From: Rhodospirillales bacterium
GTDB taxonomy: Bacteria; Pseudomonadota; Alphaproteobacteria; ATCC43930; CGMCC-115725
Reading direction: 5' to 3'
Assembly (NCBI GenBank): GCA_947473305.1
Contig: CANJCB010000006.1
Span: 78,966-142,965 of the forward strand
Length of the DNA stretch: 64,000 nt
Both the position numbers and the translations under genes were made by a program. The notes beneath the pieces are model-generated. The model ran no database searches and was not told the DNA's origin. It worked only from the letters and a program-made list of their open reading frames with translations. Of the stretch, positions 1 through 7,698 are shown in pieces. Position 1 is the stretch's first letter. Every line of letters starts with the position of its first letter.

Positions 1-1
1 C

Positions 2-148
2 GCCCCCGAGCCGCATCCGGACGCGGATTTTTCCCCCGCCGCCCAGGAGGCCTGGAACGAGATCATCCAGATCCGCTCCAAGATGATCTACCGCAACAGC
101 ACTGTGAAGCCGGCCGACGGCTATCAGGGGGCGGCCTCGGCGGCCTGA
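2..148 (+). CDS. C-terminal fragment of an unidentified protein
   Basis: An open frame runs from the left edge of the window to a TGA at 146-148, giving about 48 residues of a C-terminus. It contains the short stretch AWNEIIQIRSKMIY and ends in an Ala/Gly-rich tail. The stop lies only 8 nt before the start of the CoA-transferase alpha subunit, so it is probably the preceding gene of the same operon. A crotonase or other CoA-thioester enzyme would fit that context, as in ipdAB-type clusters, but nothing in the visible piece proves a family. Confidence 0.55.
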   Translation, partial: APEPHPDADFSPAAQEAWNEIIQIRSKMIYRNSTVKPADGYQGAASAA

Positions 149-156
149 GGCAATCG

Positions 157-972
157 ATGGCCCGGATCTGCGATCTCGACGAGGCGATCGCCGGGATCGA
201 GGATGGCGCTCTTCTCGCCATTCCGGCGGATTATGCCGGCAATGCCATGACGGCGACCCGCGCGCTGATCCGGCGGGGCGTCAAGGAACTGCGGCTTCTC
301 ACCGTGCCGACCTCGACGTTGCAGGCGGAGCTTCTGATCGGCGCGGGCTGCGTCGCCGCGCTGGAGACCTCGGCTGTCGGTTTCGGCGAATTGGGATCCG
401 CGCCCCGTTTCACGGCGGCCGTCAAGGCCGGGACCCTGCCGATCAAGGATGCGACCTGCCCAGCCATCCACGCCGCTCTGCGGGCGGGGGAGATGGGCAA
501 TCCCTTCGGTCCGATCCGAGGCCTCATCGGTTCCGATGTGCTGGCCAATCGGCCGGACTGGCGGGTGATCCAGAATCCTTTCCCGCCCCATGATCCGATC
601 GTGGTCGTGCCGGCCATCCGTCCCGATGTCGCCTTGTTCCATGCCGCCATGGCCGACCGCGCCGGAAATGTCTGGATCGGCCGCCGCCGCGACCTCTTCC
701 ATATCGCCCATGCGTCGATGCGCAGCATCGTGACGGTGGAGCGCATCGTCGAGGACAACCTGCTCCAGGACGAGACCCTCGCCCCGGCGACGCTCCCCTC
801 ATTTTATCTGGATCGGATTGCCGTCGCTCCGCGCGGGGCCTGGCCCCTCAAGTTCGGCAGCGAATACGAGGAGGATACGCAGCATATCCTCGCCTATATC
901 CGGCAGGCCGCGACCGAGGAGGGCTTCCGCCGTTATCTCGACGAGCATGTCTTCGGGCTGGTCGCCGCCTGA
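157..972 (+). CDS. CoA-transferase family alpha subunit (IpdA-like)
   Basis: A 271-residue class I CoA-transferase-fold alpha subunit. Recognition rests on overall sequence resemblance: an N-terminal 'DGALLAIP' segment, a central region ending in 'DVALFHAAMADRAGNVWIG' that is typical of alpha subunits, and a matching beta subunit starting immediately after the stop codon with no gap. Members move CoA between acids or, in the IpdAB branch, open the last ring of steroid-derived CoA thioesters. The substrate here is unknown. It is cytoplasmic, with no signal peptide. The neighbouring CoxL-like gene, the thiolase and P450 further right, and the crotonase operon at 19-22 kb all suit a role in CoA-thioester catabolism, but that link is inference. 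Confidence 0.85.
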   Translation: MARICDLDEAIAGIEDGALLAIPADYAGNAMTATRALIRRGVKELRLLTVPTSTLQAELLIGAGCVAALETSAVGFGELGSAPRFTAAVKAGTLPIKDATCPAIHAALRAGEMGNPFGPIRGLIGSDVLANRPDWRVIQNPFPPHDPIVVVPAIRPDVALFHAAMADRAGNVWIGRRRDLFHIAHASMRSIVTVERIVEDNLLQDETLAPATLPSFYLDRIAVAPRGAWPLKFGSEYEEDTQHILAYIRQAATEEGFRRYLDEHVFGLVAA

Positions 973-1716
973 ATGGAGACGCGCGAGGAAGAGGTCCTGA
1001 TCGGCGTGATCCACCGGCTGATCCAAGGAACCGGCCATATCGCCGTAGGGGCCAATTCCCCGATTCCCGCTGCGGCGGCTTTCCTGGCGCAGGCGCTTGC
1101 CCCGCCCGGACCCATCGTGTCGCTGCAGCAAAGTCCCGAGAACAACCTCTGGACGGACGGCGGCCGCGAACTTTTTGACTGCGCCTCCCAGGGTCGGATC
1201 GATGTCTTCTTCTTCTCCGGTGCGCAGATCGGCGGGCAGGGCGATATCAACCTCGTCGCCATCGGAGACTACAAGTCACCTAAGGCGCGATTTCCCGGCT
1301 CCTACGGTTCGGCGCATCTTTATTTCATGGTGCCGCGGATCATTCTCTTCCGCACCGAGCATTCGCGCCGGACCCTGGTCGAGACCGTCGATTTCGTGAG
1401 CGCTCCGGGGGTGAGCGCGCCGGGCGTCTATCGGCGGGGCGGCCCGGTGGCCCTGGTGACGCCGCTCTGCCATTTCGCCTTCGACAAGGCGAAGGGCCGG
1501 TTCCGCCTGGAGACGGTTCACCCCGGACATACGGTGGAGGAGGTGCTCGACAATACGGGATTTGCCTTCGACCGGCCGGAGGCGGCGCCCGTCACGCCCG
1601 CGCTGGGCGCGGATGCGATGAACCTCCTGCGGGGGACCGTGGCTGAGAAGATCGCCCGGATCTATCCGAAATTCGGCTCGGACGTCTGGGGTCTTCAGGA
1701 AAGGTCGATGGCGTAG
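973..1716 (+). CDS. CoA-transferase family beta subunit (IpdB-like)
   Basis: A 247-residue partner of the preceding subunit. Its ATG directly follows the alpha-subunit TGA, indicating translational coupling. It shows the glycine-rich 'SGAQIGGQGDIN' loop near residue 80 and a C-terminal segment 'IARIYPKFGSDVWG'. The SENG motif that carries the catalytic glutamate in classical beta subunits is not visible. That absence matches IpdAB-type proteins better than acetate or succinyl-CoA transferases. Its 3' end overlaps the convergent DUF2237 gene by 22 bp. Family assignment is firm, substrate is not. Confidence 0.83.
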   Translation: METREEEVLIGVIHRLIQGTGHIAVGANSPIPAAAAFLAQALAPPGPIVSLQQSPENNLWTDGGRELFDCASQGRIDVFFFSGAQIGGQGDINLVAIGDYKSPKARFPGSYGSAHLYFMVPRIILFRTEHSRRTLVETVDFVSAPGVSAPGVYRRGGPVALVTPLCHFAFDKAKGRFRLETVHPGHTVEEVLDNTGFAFDRPEAAPVTPALGADAMNLLRGTVAEKIARIYPKFGSDVWGLQERSMA

Positions 1717-2099
1717 CGTTTCAGGTCTTCGAGCGCGCAATGCTGCAAGGCGCCCTGGTGGGTAGCGCGCAGCACGACCCGGGGGGCGCTGCCCTCGTCG
1801 AGAGCTTCCTGCCAGCGCGGCGCGCAGAGGCACCAGCGGTCGCCGGGCTTCAGGCCCTTGAAGCCGTAAGCCGGCATGGGGGTCGAGAGATCGTTGCCCT
1901 GGGCCTTCGAATAGGCGAGGAATTCCGCCGTCATCACCACGCAAACCGTATGACTGCCGACGTCGGAGGGGGCCGTGTCGCAGCAGCCGTTGCGGAAGAA
2001 CCCGGTCATCGGATCGATCGAGCAGGTTTCGAGCGCGCCGCCCAGCACATTGCGCGCCGACCTCCCGCCGCCTCCCCCATAGCCCCCATCTCTCGGCAT
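1695..2099 (-). CDS. DUF2237 family protein
   Basis: A 134-residue protein matching the DUF2237 pattern: 'NVLGGALETCS' near the N-terminus, 'DPMTGFFRNGCC', 'GSHTVCVVMTAEFL', and 'GDRWCLCAPRW' in the second half. The several conserved cysteines (C-C pair plus WCLC) suggest a metal- or redox-related role, but the family has no established function. It is a single gene, convergent with and overlapping the CoA-transferase beta subunit. The first ten residues are Gly-rich and may not be translated if a later start is used, though none is obvious. Confidence 0.85.
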   Translation of the reverse strand: MPRDGGYGGGGGRSARNVLGGALETCSIDPMTGFFRNGCCDTAPSDVGSHTVCVVMTAEFLAYSKAQGNDLSTPMPAYGFKGLKPGDRWCLCAPRWQEALDEGSAPRVVLRATHQGALQHCALEDLKRYAIDLS

Positions 2100-2217
2100 G
2101 AGCGTCTCCCCATTTGCTTTCGGGGGACAATATATCCTGTCGAAGCCGCTATGAGAATCGGTTCCCGCAGGGCTGGTCTTCTGCCGCGAGGGTTGCGGTC
2201 TGGCCTATGTCCTTGGC

Positions 2218-4578
2218 ATGATTGATGTCATTCAGAAAACGGAGGCGGATGTGGGTCAATTCGGAATCGGCCAGGCGGTGCGACGCAAGGAGGATGTCCG
2301 CTTCCTCACGGGAGCCGGGCAATATTCCGACGACCAGAACCTCCCCGGGCAGGTCTATGCCTATGTGCTTCGCTCGCCCCATGCCCATGCGCGCATTCTC
2401 GGGATCGATACGGCGGCGGCGCGCAAGGCTCCTGGGGTGGTGGGGGTTTTTACGGGCGCCGATGTCGCCAATCTCGGGCGGACCCGCTGTGCCGCGCCGG
2501 TCATGAACCGCGATGGATCCAACCCCGTCGACCCCGGCCGGTTGCCGCTTGCGGTGGACCGGGCGCGCCATGTGGGCGATCCCGTCGCGCTGATCGTCGC
2601 GGAAAGCCTCGACCAGGCCAAGGATGCGGCCGAATTGATCGAGGTTTCCTACGACGCCTTGCCGGCCGTGACCCATCCCGCCCAGGCGCTCCGGCCGGGC
2701 GCGCCGCAGATCTGGGAGGAGGCCCCGGGCAATGTCTCGGTCGATTGGGGCCTGGGCGATGAAGAGGCCGTGAAAGCTGCCTTCGCCAAGGCTCATCGCG
2801 TGGTCAAGCTCGACCTCGACATTACCCGTATCGTGGTGGCCTCGATCGAGGCGCGGTCGGTGCTGGCCGATTACGATCCCGCCTCCGAGCGTTTCACGAT
2901 CCGGATGGGAACCCAGGGCGTCTTTACCGCGCGAGGCGTATTGGCCGGCGTGCTCGGCGTCCGGTCCAAGCAGATTCGGATTCTCACGGGGGATGTGGGC
3001 GGCAGTTTCGGGATGAAGGGCTTCGCCTATCCCGAACATTCGCTCATGCCCTGGGCGGCTCGCGAGGTCGGCCGGCCGGTGAAATGGACCAGCGACCGGC
3101 AGGAGGCTTTCCTCAGCGACAGCCATGGCCGGGAGCAGCAGGTTCATGCGGAACTGGCGCTCGACGCGGAGGCGAAGTTCCTGGCGATCAAGGTCGAGAG
3201 CCTCGCGAATATGGGGGCTTACCTCTCGCTTTTCTCCCTTTTGATCCCGACTCTTGCGGGATACCGGCTGCTGACAGGCGCCTATCGCATTCCGGCGGCC
3301 TTCGCCAATGTGAAGGGTGTCTTCACCAATACGGTCTGGGTCGACGCCTATCGCGGTGCGGGGCGGCCGGAGACTTCCTATGTGGTGGAACGCCTTGTGG
3401 ACCAGGCGGCGCAGGAGGCCGGGATCTCACGGGACGAAATCCGGCGGCGCAACTTCATCCCGCAAGACGCCATGCCCTATGAAACGCCGATGACAGTGAC
3501 CTACGACAGCGGGGACTTCCAGGGACTTGCCGAGAAGGCGCTGAAGCAGGCCGATTGGGCCGGGTTCGAAACCCGCCGGGCCGAGGCGAGGAAACGCGGC
3601 AAGCTGCGCGGCATCGGCATGGCGTCCTATCTGGAAGTCACCGCCAACGGCCCGCCCGAAGGCGCCGACATCAAGTTCAAGCCCGATGGCCGGATCCAGA
3701 TGGGGATCGGCTGCGGTCCCTCGGGCCAGGGCCATGAGACCGCCTTCGCGCAGATCCTGGAGGACCGGCTGGGCCTGCCCTTGGACCGGATCGATTTTGT
3801 CTGGGGCGATTCAGACGTGCTGACCCGGGGCGGCGGGACCGGCGGGGCCAAGACCCTGATGCTTGCCGGCACGGCGCTGGTCGATGCCTCGGAAAAGATC
3901 ATCGCCAAGGGCCGGAAGCTCGCGGGCCATTTCCTCGAAGCCGCCGAGGTCGATATCGAATTTCGCGATGGTGTCTTCGCCATCGGCGGCACCGACCGTT
4001 CGATCTCGATTCTGGATCTGGCGAGCCGCGCGCGGGAGGCGTCGCAGCTGCCGGAAGACGTGCCCAACACCCTCGACGAGATGGGCATCAGCACCAGCGA
4101 CAAGAATACCTTCCCCAATGGCTGCCATGTCTGCGAGCTGGAGATCGACGAGGAGACCGGCGTCATCCGGATCTGCCGCTATGTCTCGATCAACGATCTC
4201 GGCGTGGTGGTGAACCCCATGATCGTCGAAGGCCAGATCCACGGCGGCATCGTCCAGGGCATGGGCCAGACCTTGCTGGAACATGCGGTTTACGACGAAA
4301 GCGGCCAGCTTCTGACCGGCTCCTTCATGGACTATGGGATGCCCCATGCGGACGACGTGCCAAGCTTCGAGATCGGCTATCACAACGTCCCCTGCACGAC
4401 CAACGCCCTGGGGATCAAGGGCTGCGGCGAGGCGGGATCGGTCGGCGCGCTGCCTTCCGTGATGAACGCCGTGGTCGATGCGCTTTCGCCGCTCGGGATC
4501 ACGCATATCGACATGCCGGCCTCGCCCCGCCGGGTCTGGCAGGCGATCCAACAGGCGCGAGGGAAAGCCGCCGCTTAA
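2218..4578 (+). CDS. Orphan molybdenum hydroxylase large subunit (CoxL-like, form II)
   Basis: A 786-residue molybdopterin-binding subunit of the xanthine dehydrogenase / CO dehydrogenase family. The active-site loop reads AYRGAGR at residues 377-383, the 'form II' version. True aerobic CO dehydrogenase has AYRCSFR with a catalytic cysteine, so CO oxidation is unlikely. The conserved catalytic glutamate is E738 in KGCGEAG. Such subunits hydroxylate aromatic heterocycles, aldehydes or purines and normally work with a [2Fe-2S] subunit (CoxS) and an FAD subunit (CoxM). Neither is encoded nearby, so partners must lie elsewhere. It sits alone between minus-strand genes. The start chosen is the ATG at 2218; the conserved part begins about 12 residues later. 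Confidence 0.9.
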   Translation: MIDVIQKTEADVGQFGIGQAVRRKEDVRFLTGAGQYSDDQNLPGQVYAYVLRSPHAHARILGIDTAAARKAPGVVGVFTGADVANLGRTRCAAPVMNRDGSNPVDPGRLPLAVDRARHVGDPVALIVAESLDQAKDAAELIEVSYDALPAVTHPAQALRPGAPQIWEEAPGNVSVDWGLGDEEAVKAAFAKAHRVVKLDLDITRIVVASIEARSVLADYDPASERFTIRMGTQGVFTARGVLAGVLGVRSKQIRILTGDVGGSFGMKGFAYPEHSLMPWAAREVGRPVKWTSDRQEAFLSDSHGREQQVHAELALDAEAKFLAIKVESLANMGAYLSLFSLLIPTLAGYRLLTGAYRIPAAFANVKGVFTNTVWVDAYRGAGRPETSYVVERLVDQAAQEAGISRDEIRRRNFIPQDAMPYETPMTVTYDSGDFQGLAEKALKQADWAGFETRRAEARKRGKLRGIGMASYLEVTANGPPEGADIKFKPDGRIQMGIGCGPSGQGHETAFAQILEDRLGLPLDRIDFVWGDSDVLTRGGGTGGAKTLMLAGTALVDASEKIIAKGRKLAGHFLEAAEVDIEFRDGVFAIGGTDRSISILDLASRAREASQLPEDVPNTLDEMGISTSDKNTFPNGCHVCELEIDEETGVIRICRYVSINDLGVVVNPMIVEGQIHGGIVQGMGQTLLEHAVYDESGQLLTGSFMDYGMPHADDVPSFEIGYHNVPCTTNALGIKGCGEAGSVGALPSVMNAVVDALSPLGITHIDMPASPRRVWQAIQQARGKAAA

Positions 4579-4582
4579 GTTC

Positions 4583-5971
4583 TCAGAACTTAGGCGCGGC
4601 GATCCCGCTCGCTTCGAGCTGCGCGACAAGCTGGGTCTTCAGCCGGTCGAGCCCGGCGTCGTCCTTCGCCTCGCAGCGAGCGACCAGGACATCCTGGGTG
4701 TTCGACGCGCGGAGCAGCCACCAGCCGTCCGCCGTCTTGACCCGGACCCCGTCGATGGCGCTCATCTCCGTGCTTGCGGCTTCGAGCCGGCCACGGACCT
4801 CGTCGATCACCGCGAATTTCCGAGTGTCGGCGCAGGGGAAGCGCAGCTCCGGTGTATTCACGACGCTGGGCAGCTTGTCCCGGCGCTGGGCCAGGGTTTC
4901 CGGACTGCGCGCCAGGATCCCCAGGAGCCGGACCGCCGCATAGAGCGCGTCGTCGTAGCCGTAGTAGCGATCGGCGTAGAAGATATGGCCGCTCATCTCG
5001 CCGGCGAGGGGGGCACCGGTCTCAGCCATCTTGGTCTTGATGAGGGAATGCCCGGTGCGCCACATCAGCGGGGTCCCGCCCATGCGCGCCACTTCGTCGA
5101 AAAGGATCTGGCTCGCCTTCACATCGGCGATGATGGTGGCGCCGGGATTCTTCGCGATCACATCGCCGGCCAGCACGACCATGAACTGATCGCCCCAGAG
5201 GATGCGTCCCTGTCCGTCGATCACGCCGATCCGGTCGCCGTCGCCGTCGAAGGCGATCCCGAGATCGGTCTTGTGCTGGGCGACCGCCTCTTGCAGTTGG
5301 ACGAGGTTCTTCGCCTCGGTCGGGTCGGGATGATGGGCCGGGAAGGTCCCGTCGATGGTTTCGTTGATCAGGACGTGGCGGCCCGGCAGTTTCTCGACGA
5401 GCTTCTTCAGCGCATCGCCCGTCGCGCCATTGCCGGCGTCCCAGGCGACCGAGAGGGGGCGCTGGCCGTCGTAGTCCTTGAGGATCCGCGCGACATATTC
5501 GTCGAGTACCGATTTCTCGGTGGCCGTGCCTATGCCTTCGGCAAAACGCCCTTCCGCCGCGACCCGGCCCAGTTTCTGAATGTCCTGGCCGAAGAAGGGT
5601 TTCTTCTGGAAGACCATCTTGAAGCCGTTATGGGTCGGCGGATTGTGGGAGCCCGTGACCATGATGCCGCCGTCCACCTCCTGGGTGGCGGTCGCGTAAT
5701 AGAGCATCGGCGTGGGCCCCAGGCCCACGCGCAACACGTCGATCCCGCTTTGGGTGAAGCCCTCCACCAGCGCGGTCTCAAGTTCGGGCGAACTCAACCG
5801 CCCATCGCGGCCGACCGCGACGCGCTTGCCGCCGGCTTCCTTGAGCAAGGTCGCGAAACTGCGCCCGATGGCGCGGGCGTCGGCTGGATGAAGGGTTTTC
5901 CCCACGACGCCCCGGATGTCGTATTCGCGCAGGATGGTGGGATCGAAGCGATGTCCCTGGTTGCCGCTCAT
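4583..5971 (-). CDS. Phosphomannomutase / phosphoglucomutase
   Basis: An alpha-D-phosphohexomutase interconverting hexose 6- and 1-phosphates for polysaccharide precursor synthesis. It begins 'FDPTILREYDIRG', carries the phosphoserine loop TGSHNPP and the magnesium loop 'FDGDGDRIG', and ends with a 'SNTQDVL' phosphate-binding segment, so all four domains are present (about 462 residues). I place the start at 5971, not at the longer in-frame 6016, because TAAGGGAAAAATC precedes the 5971 ATG as a good ribosome binding site and the longer form would run into galU. It lies 10 nt downstream of galU in the same operon, supplying Glc-1-P or Man-1-P to nucleotide-sugar synthesis. It converges on the CoxL-like gene, with a small aagttct-c-agaactt inverted repeat at the junction. 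Confidence 0.93.
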   Translation of the reverse strand: MSGNQGHRFDPTILREYDIRGVVGKTLHPADARAIGRSFATLLKEAGGKRVAVGRDGRLSSPELETALVEGFTQSGIDVLRVGLGPTPMLYYATATQEVDGGIMVTGSHNPPTHNGFKMVFQKKPFFGQDIQKLGRVAAEGRFAEGIGTATEKSVLDEYVARILKDYDGQRPLSVAWDAGNGATGDALKKLVEKLPGRHVLINETIDGTFPAHHPDPTEAKNLVQLQEAVAQHKTDLGIAFDGDGDRIGVIDGQGRILWGDQFMVVLAGDVIAKNPGATIIADVKASQILFDEVARMGGTPLMWRTGHSLIKTKMAETGAPLAGEMSGHIFYADRYYGYDDALYAAVRLLGILARSPETLAQRRDKLPSVVNTPELRFPCADTRKFAVIDEVRGRLEAASTEMSAIDGVRVKTADGWWLLRASNTQDVLVARCEAKDDAGLDRLKTQLVAQLEASGIAAPKF

Positions 5972-5981
5972 GATTTTTCCC

Positions 5982-6857
5982 TTAGCCGCAATAGCTGTCG
6001 AGGATGGACCGGACATCGGCCGCCATTTCGGGGCGGGTGAGCGCGAAGGCGATGTTGGCTTCCAGCCAGCCGACCTTGTCGCCGCAATCGAAGCGCTGAC
6101 CTTCGAAGCGGAGGCCGTGGAAGGGATGATCCCCCGCGATGAGCATGGCGAGCGCGTCGGTCAGCTGGATTTCGTTGCCGGCCCCGCGCTCGGTGCGCTC
6201 CAGATAGTCGAAGACCTCGGGCTGGAGAATGTAGCGTCCGATGATCGATAGGTTTGACGGCGCCTTCGAGGGATGGGGTTTCTCCACCACGCCCTTGATG
6301 CTCACCAGCCTGCCGTCGTCCTTGGCGATGTCGAGAACGCCGTAGCGGTTGGTATGCTCATGGGGCACTTCCATGGCCGCGACCACATTGCCCCTGGTCT
6401 CCTCGTGAGCCTCGACCATCTGCTTCAGGCAGGGTTTCTGGGAGAGGATCAGATCGTCCGCGAGCAGGACGGCGAAGGGCTCCCGGCCGATCAGGTTCTT
6501 GGCGCAAAGCACCGCGTGGCCGAGCCCCAGGGGCTCCTGCTGGCGCGTGTAGGCGATCTGCCCCGCCTTGGGGAGCCAGGACGTCACCTGGTCGAGCTGC
6601 AACGCCTTGTTACGCTCGCGCAACGTATCTTCAAGCTCGTAGGAGCGATCGAAATGATCCTCGATGGCGGTCTTGGAGCGGCCGGTGACGAAGATGAATT
6701 CCTCGATCCCGGCGGCCTGCGCCTCCTCCACCGCGTATTGGATCAGCGGCTTGTCCACCACGGGAAGCATTTCCTTGGGCATCGCCTTGGTGGCGGGCAG
6801 GAACCGGGTGCCCAGTCCTCCAACCGGGAAGACCGCCTTACGAACGTGCTGGACCAT
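5982..6857 (-). CDS. galU: UTP--glucose-1-phosphate uridylyltransferase
   Basis: A 291-residue enzyme of usual GalU length making UDP-glucose from UTP and glucose 1-phosphate. It has the N-terminal nucleotide-binding signature 'AVFPVGGLGTRFLPATKAMPKEMLP' (split here only for description: glycine loop, then TKAMPKE), the 'VDKPLIQY' motif and the 'GVVEKP' segment near residue 195. First gene of a two-gene operon with the phosphohexomutase. The roughly 250 bp between its start and the divergent DTW-domain gene should carry its promoter. That stretch has AT-rich patches such as tttataat at 6953-6960, but I could not identify a convincing promoter. Confidence 0.96.
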   Translation of the reverse strand: MVQHVRKAVFPVGGLGTRFLPATKAMPKEMLPVVDKPLIQYAVEEAQAAGIEEFIFVTGRSKTAIEDHFDRSYELEDTLRERNKALQLDQVTSWLPKAGQIAYTRQQEPLGLGHAVLCAKNLIGREPFAVLLADDLILSQKPCLKQMVEAHEETRGNVVAAMEVPHEHTNRYGVLDIAKDDGRLVSIKGVVEKPHPSKAPSNLSIIGRYILQPEVFDYLERTERGAGNEIQLTDALAMLIAGDHPFHGLRFEGQRFDCGDKVGWLEANIAFALTRPEMAADVRSILDSYCG

Positions 6858-7104
6858 TCGGGATCGCTTTCGACAGAGAACTGCGCCGAGATAACGCGCG
6901 AAGGCATTGAAATGTTCCCAAAAAAAGAGAAGCCGCCCTCGCGCGACGGGGCTTTATAATCGCGCCCGCTTCCTGGCGCCAGTGCGCCTTTGAACACTCT
7001 TTACGAGAAATCGGCCGCTCTAAACGCGATCTGGGCGCGGGTAATTGGCGACTGCGCTACCCACCGCTGTTGAAGGTGGCCGCTGGCCGGCGTATAGGCA
7101 CGCC

Positions 7105-7698
7105 ATGACCGATCCAGAAAATGTCCCGCCGATCGCCCATAAGATCGCCGTCCTGATCCTCCAACACCCCCAGGAGCAAGACCGCGATCTCGGCACCGCC
7201 CGGCTGACCGCGAGCCGCTTGGCGAATGTGGTCTTCAAGGTCGGCCTCTCCTGGCCTAGCCTGACCAAGGCCCTGGGCCGCGAGGCCGATCCCCGCCGCT
7301 GGGCGACGCTCTATCTGGGCTCGGCGAAAGCGTCCGAGTTGGCGCCCGGCCAGGAAGTGGTGGCGCTCGATGCCAAGGGGAAGCCGCTTGCCGACCAGCG
7401 GGCCGCGCTTTCCGGGATCCAAGGGATCATCCTGCTCGACGGCACCTGGAGCCAGGCGAAGACGCTCTGGTGGCGCAATGCCTGGCTGTTGAAATGCCGG
7501 CGCGTGATCCTGGGGCCGTCGCGCCCGTCCCATTATGGCAAGGTGCGCCGCGAACCGAGACGCGACGCCCTGTCGACGATCGAGGCTGCGGGGATGCTGC
7601 TGGCCCGGCTGGAGGGTAAGCCGGCCATCGAAACGGCGCTGGTCGCGAGCTTCGACGAATTCCTGGCGAATTATAAGGAAGCGCCTAAGCCGGCCTGA
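7105..7698 (+). CDS. DTW-domain tRNA-uridine aminocarboxypropyltransferase family protein
   Basis: About 197 residues with the family hallmark DGTW (D-x-T-W) inside 'IILLDGTWSQAK', followed by 'RVILGPSRPSHYGKVRREP' and a helical C-terminus. DTW/TapT enzymes add the aminocarboxypropyl group of SAM to uridine in tRNA (acp3U). The usual N-terminal zinc cysteines of longer members are not seen; this short version starts 'IAHKIAVLILQHPQEQ', as many proteobacterial homologues do. I use the ATG at 7105; the longer frame from 7045 adds residues unlike the family. Its end overlaps the convergent molybdoenzyme gene by 14 bp. Confidence 0.82.
   Translation: MTDPENVPPIAHKIAVLILQHPQEQDRDLGTARLTASRLANVVFKVGLSWPSLTKALGREADPRRWATLYLGSAKASELAPGQEVVALDAKGKPLADQRAALSGIQGIILLDGTWSQAKTLWWRNAWLLKCRRVILGPSRPSHYGKVRREPRRDALSTIEAAGMLLARLEGKPAIETALVASFDEFLANYKEAPKPA

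Noticed and set aside
2218..4578. Aerobic CO dehydrogenase catalytic subunit
   Set aside because: The active-site loop is AYRGAGR, not AYRCSFR with the copper-binding cysteine.
6901..6960. tttataat as a sigma-70 -10 box for the DTW-domain gene
   Set aside because: No acceptable -35 element lies 16-18 bp upstream and the distance to the gene is about 145 bp.
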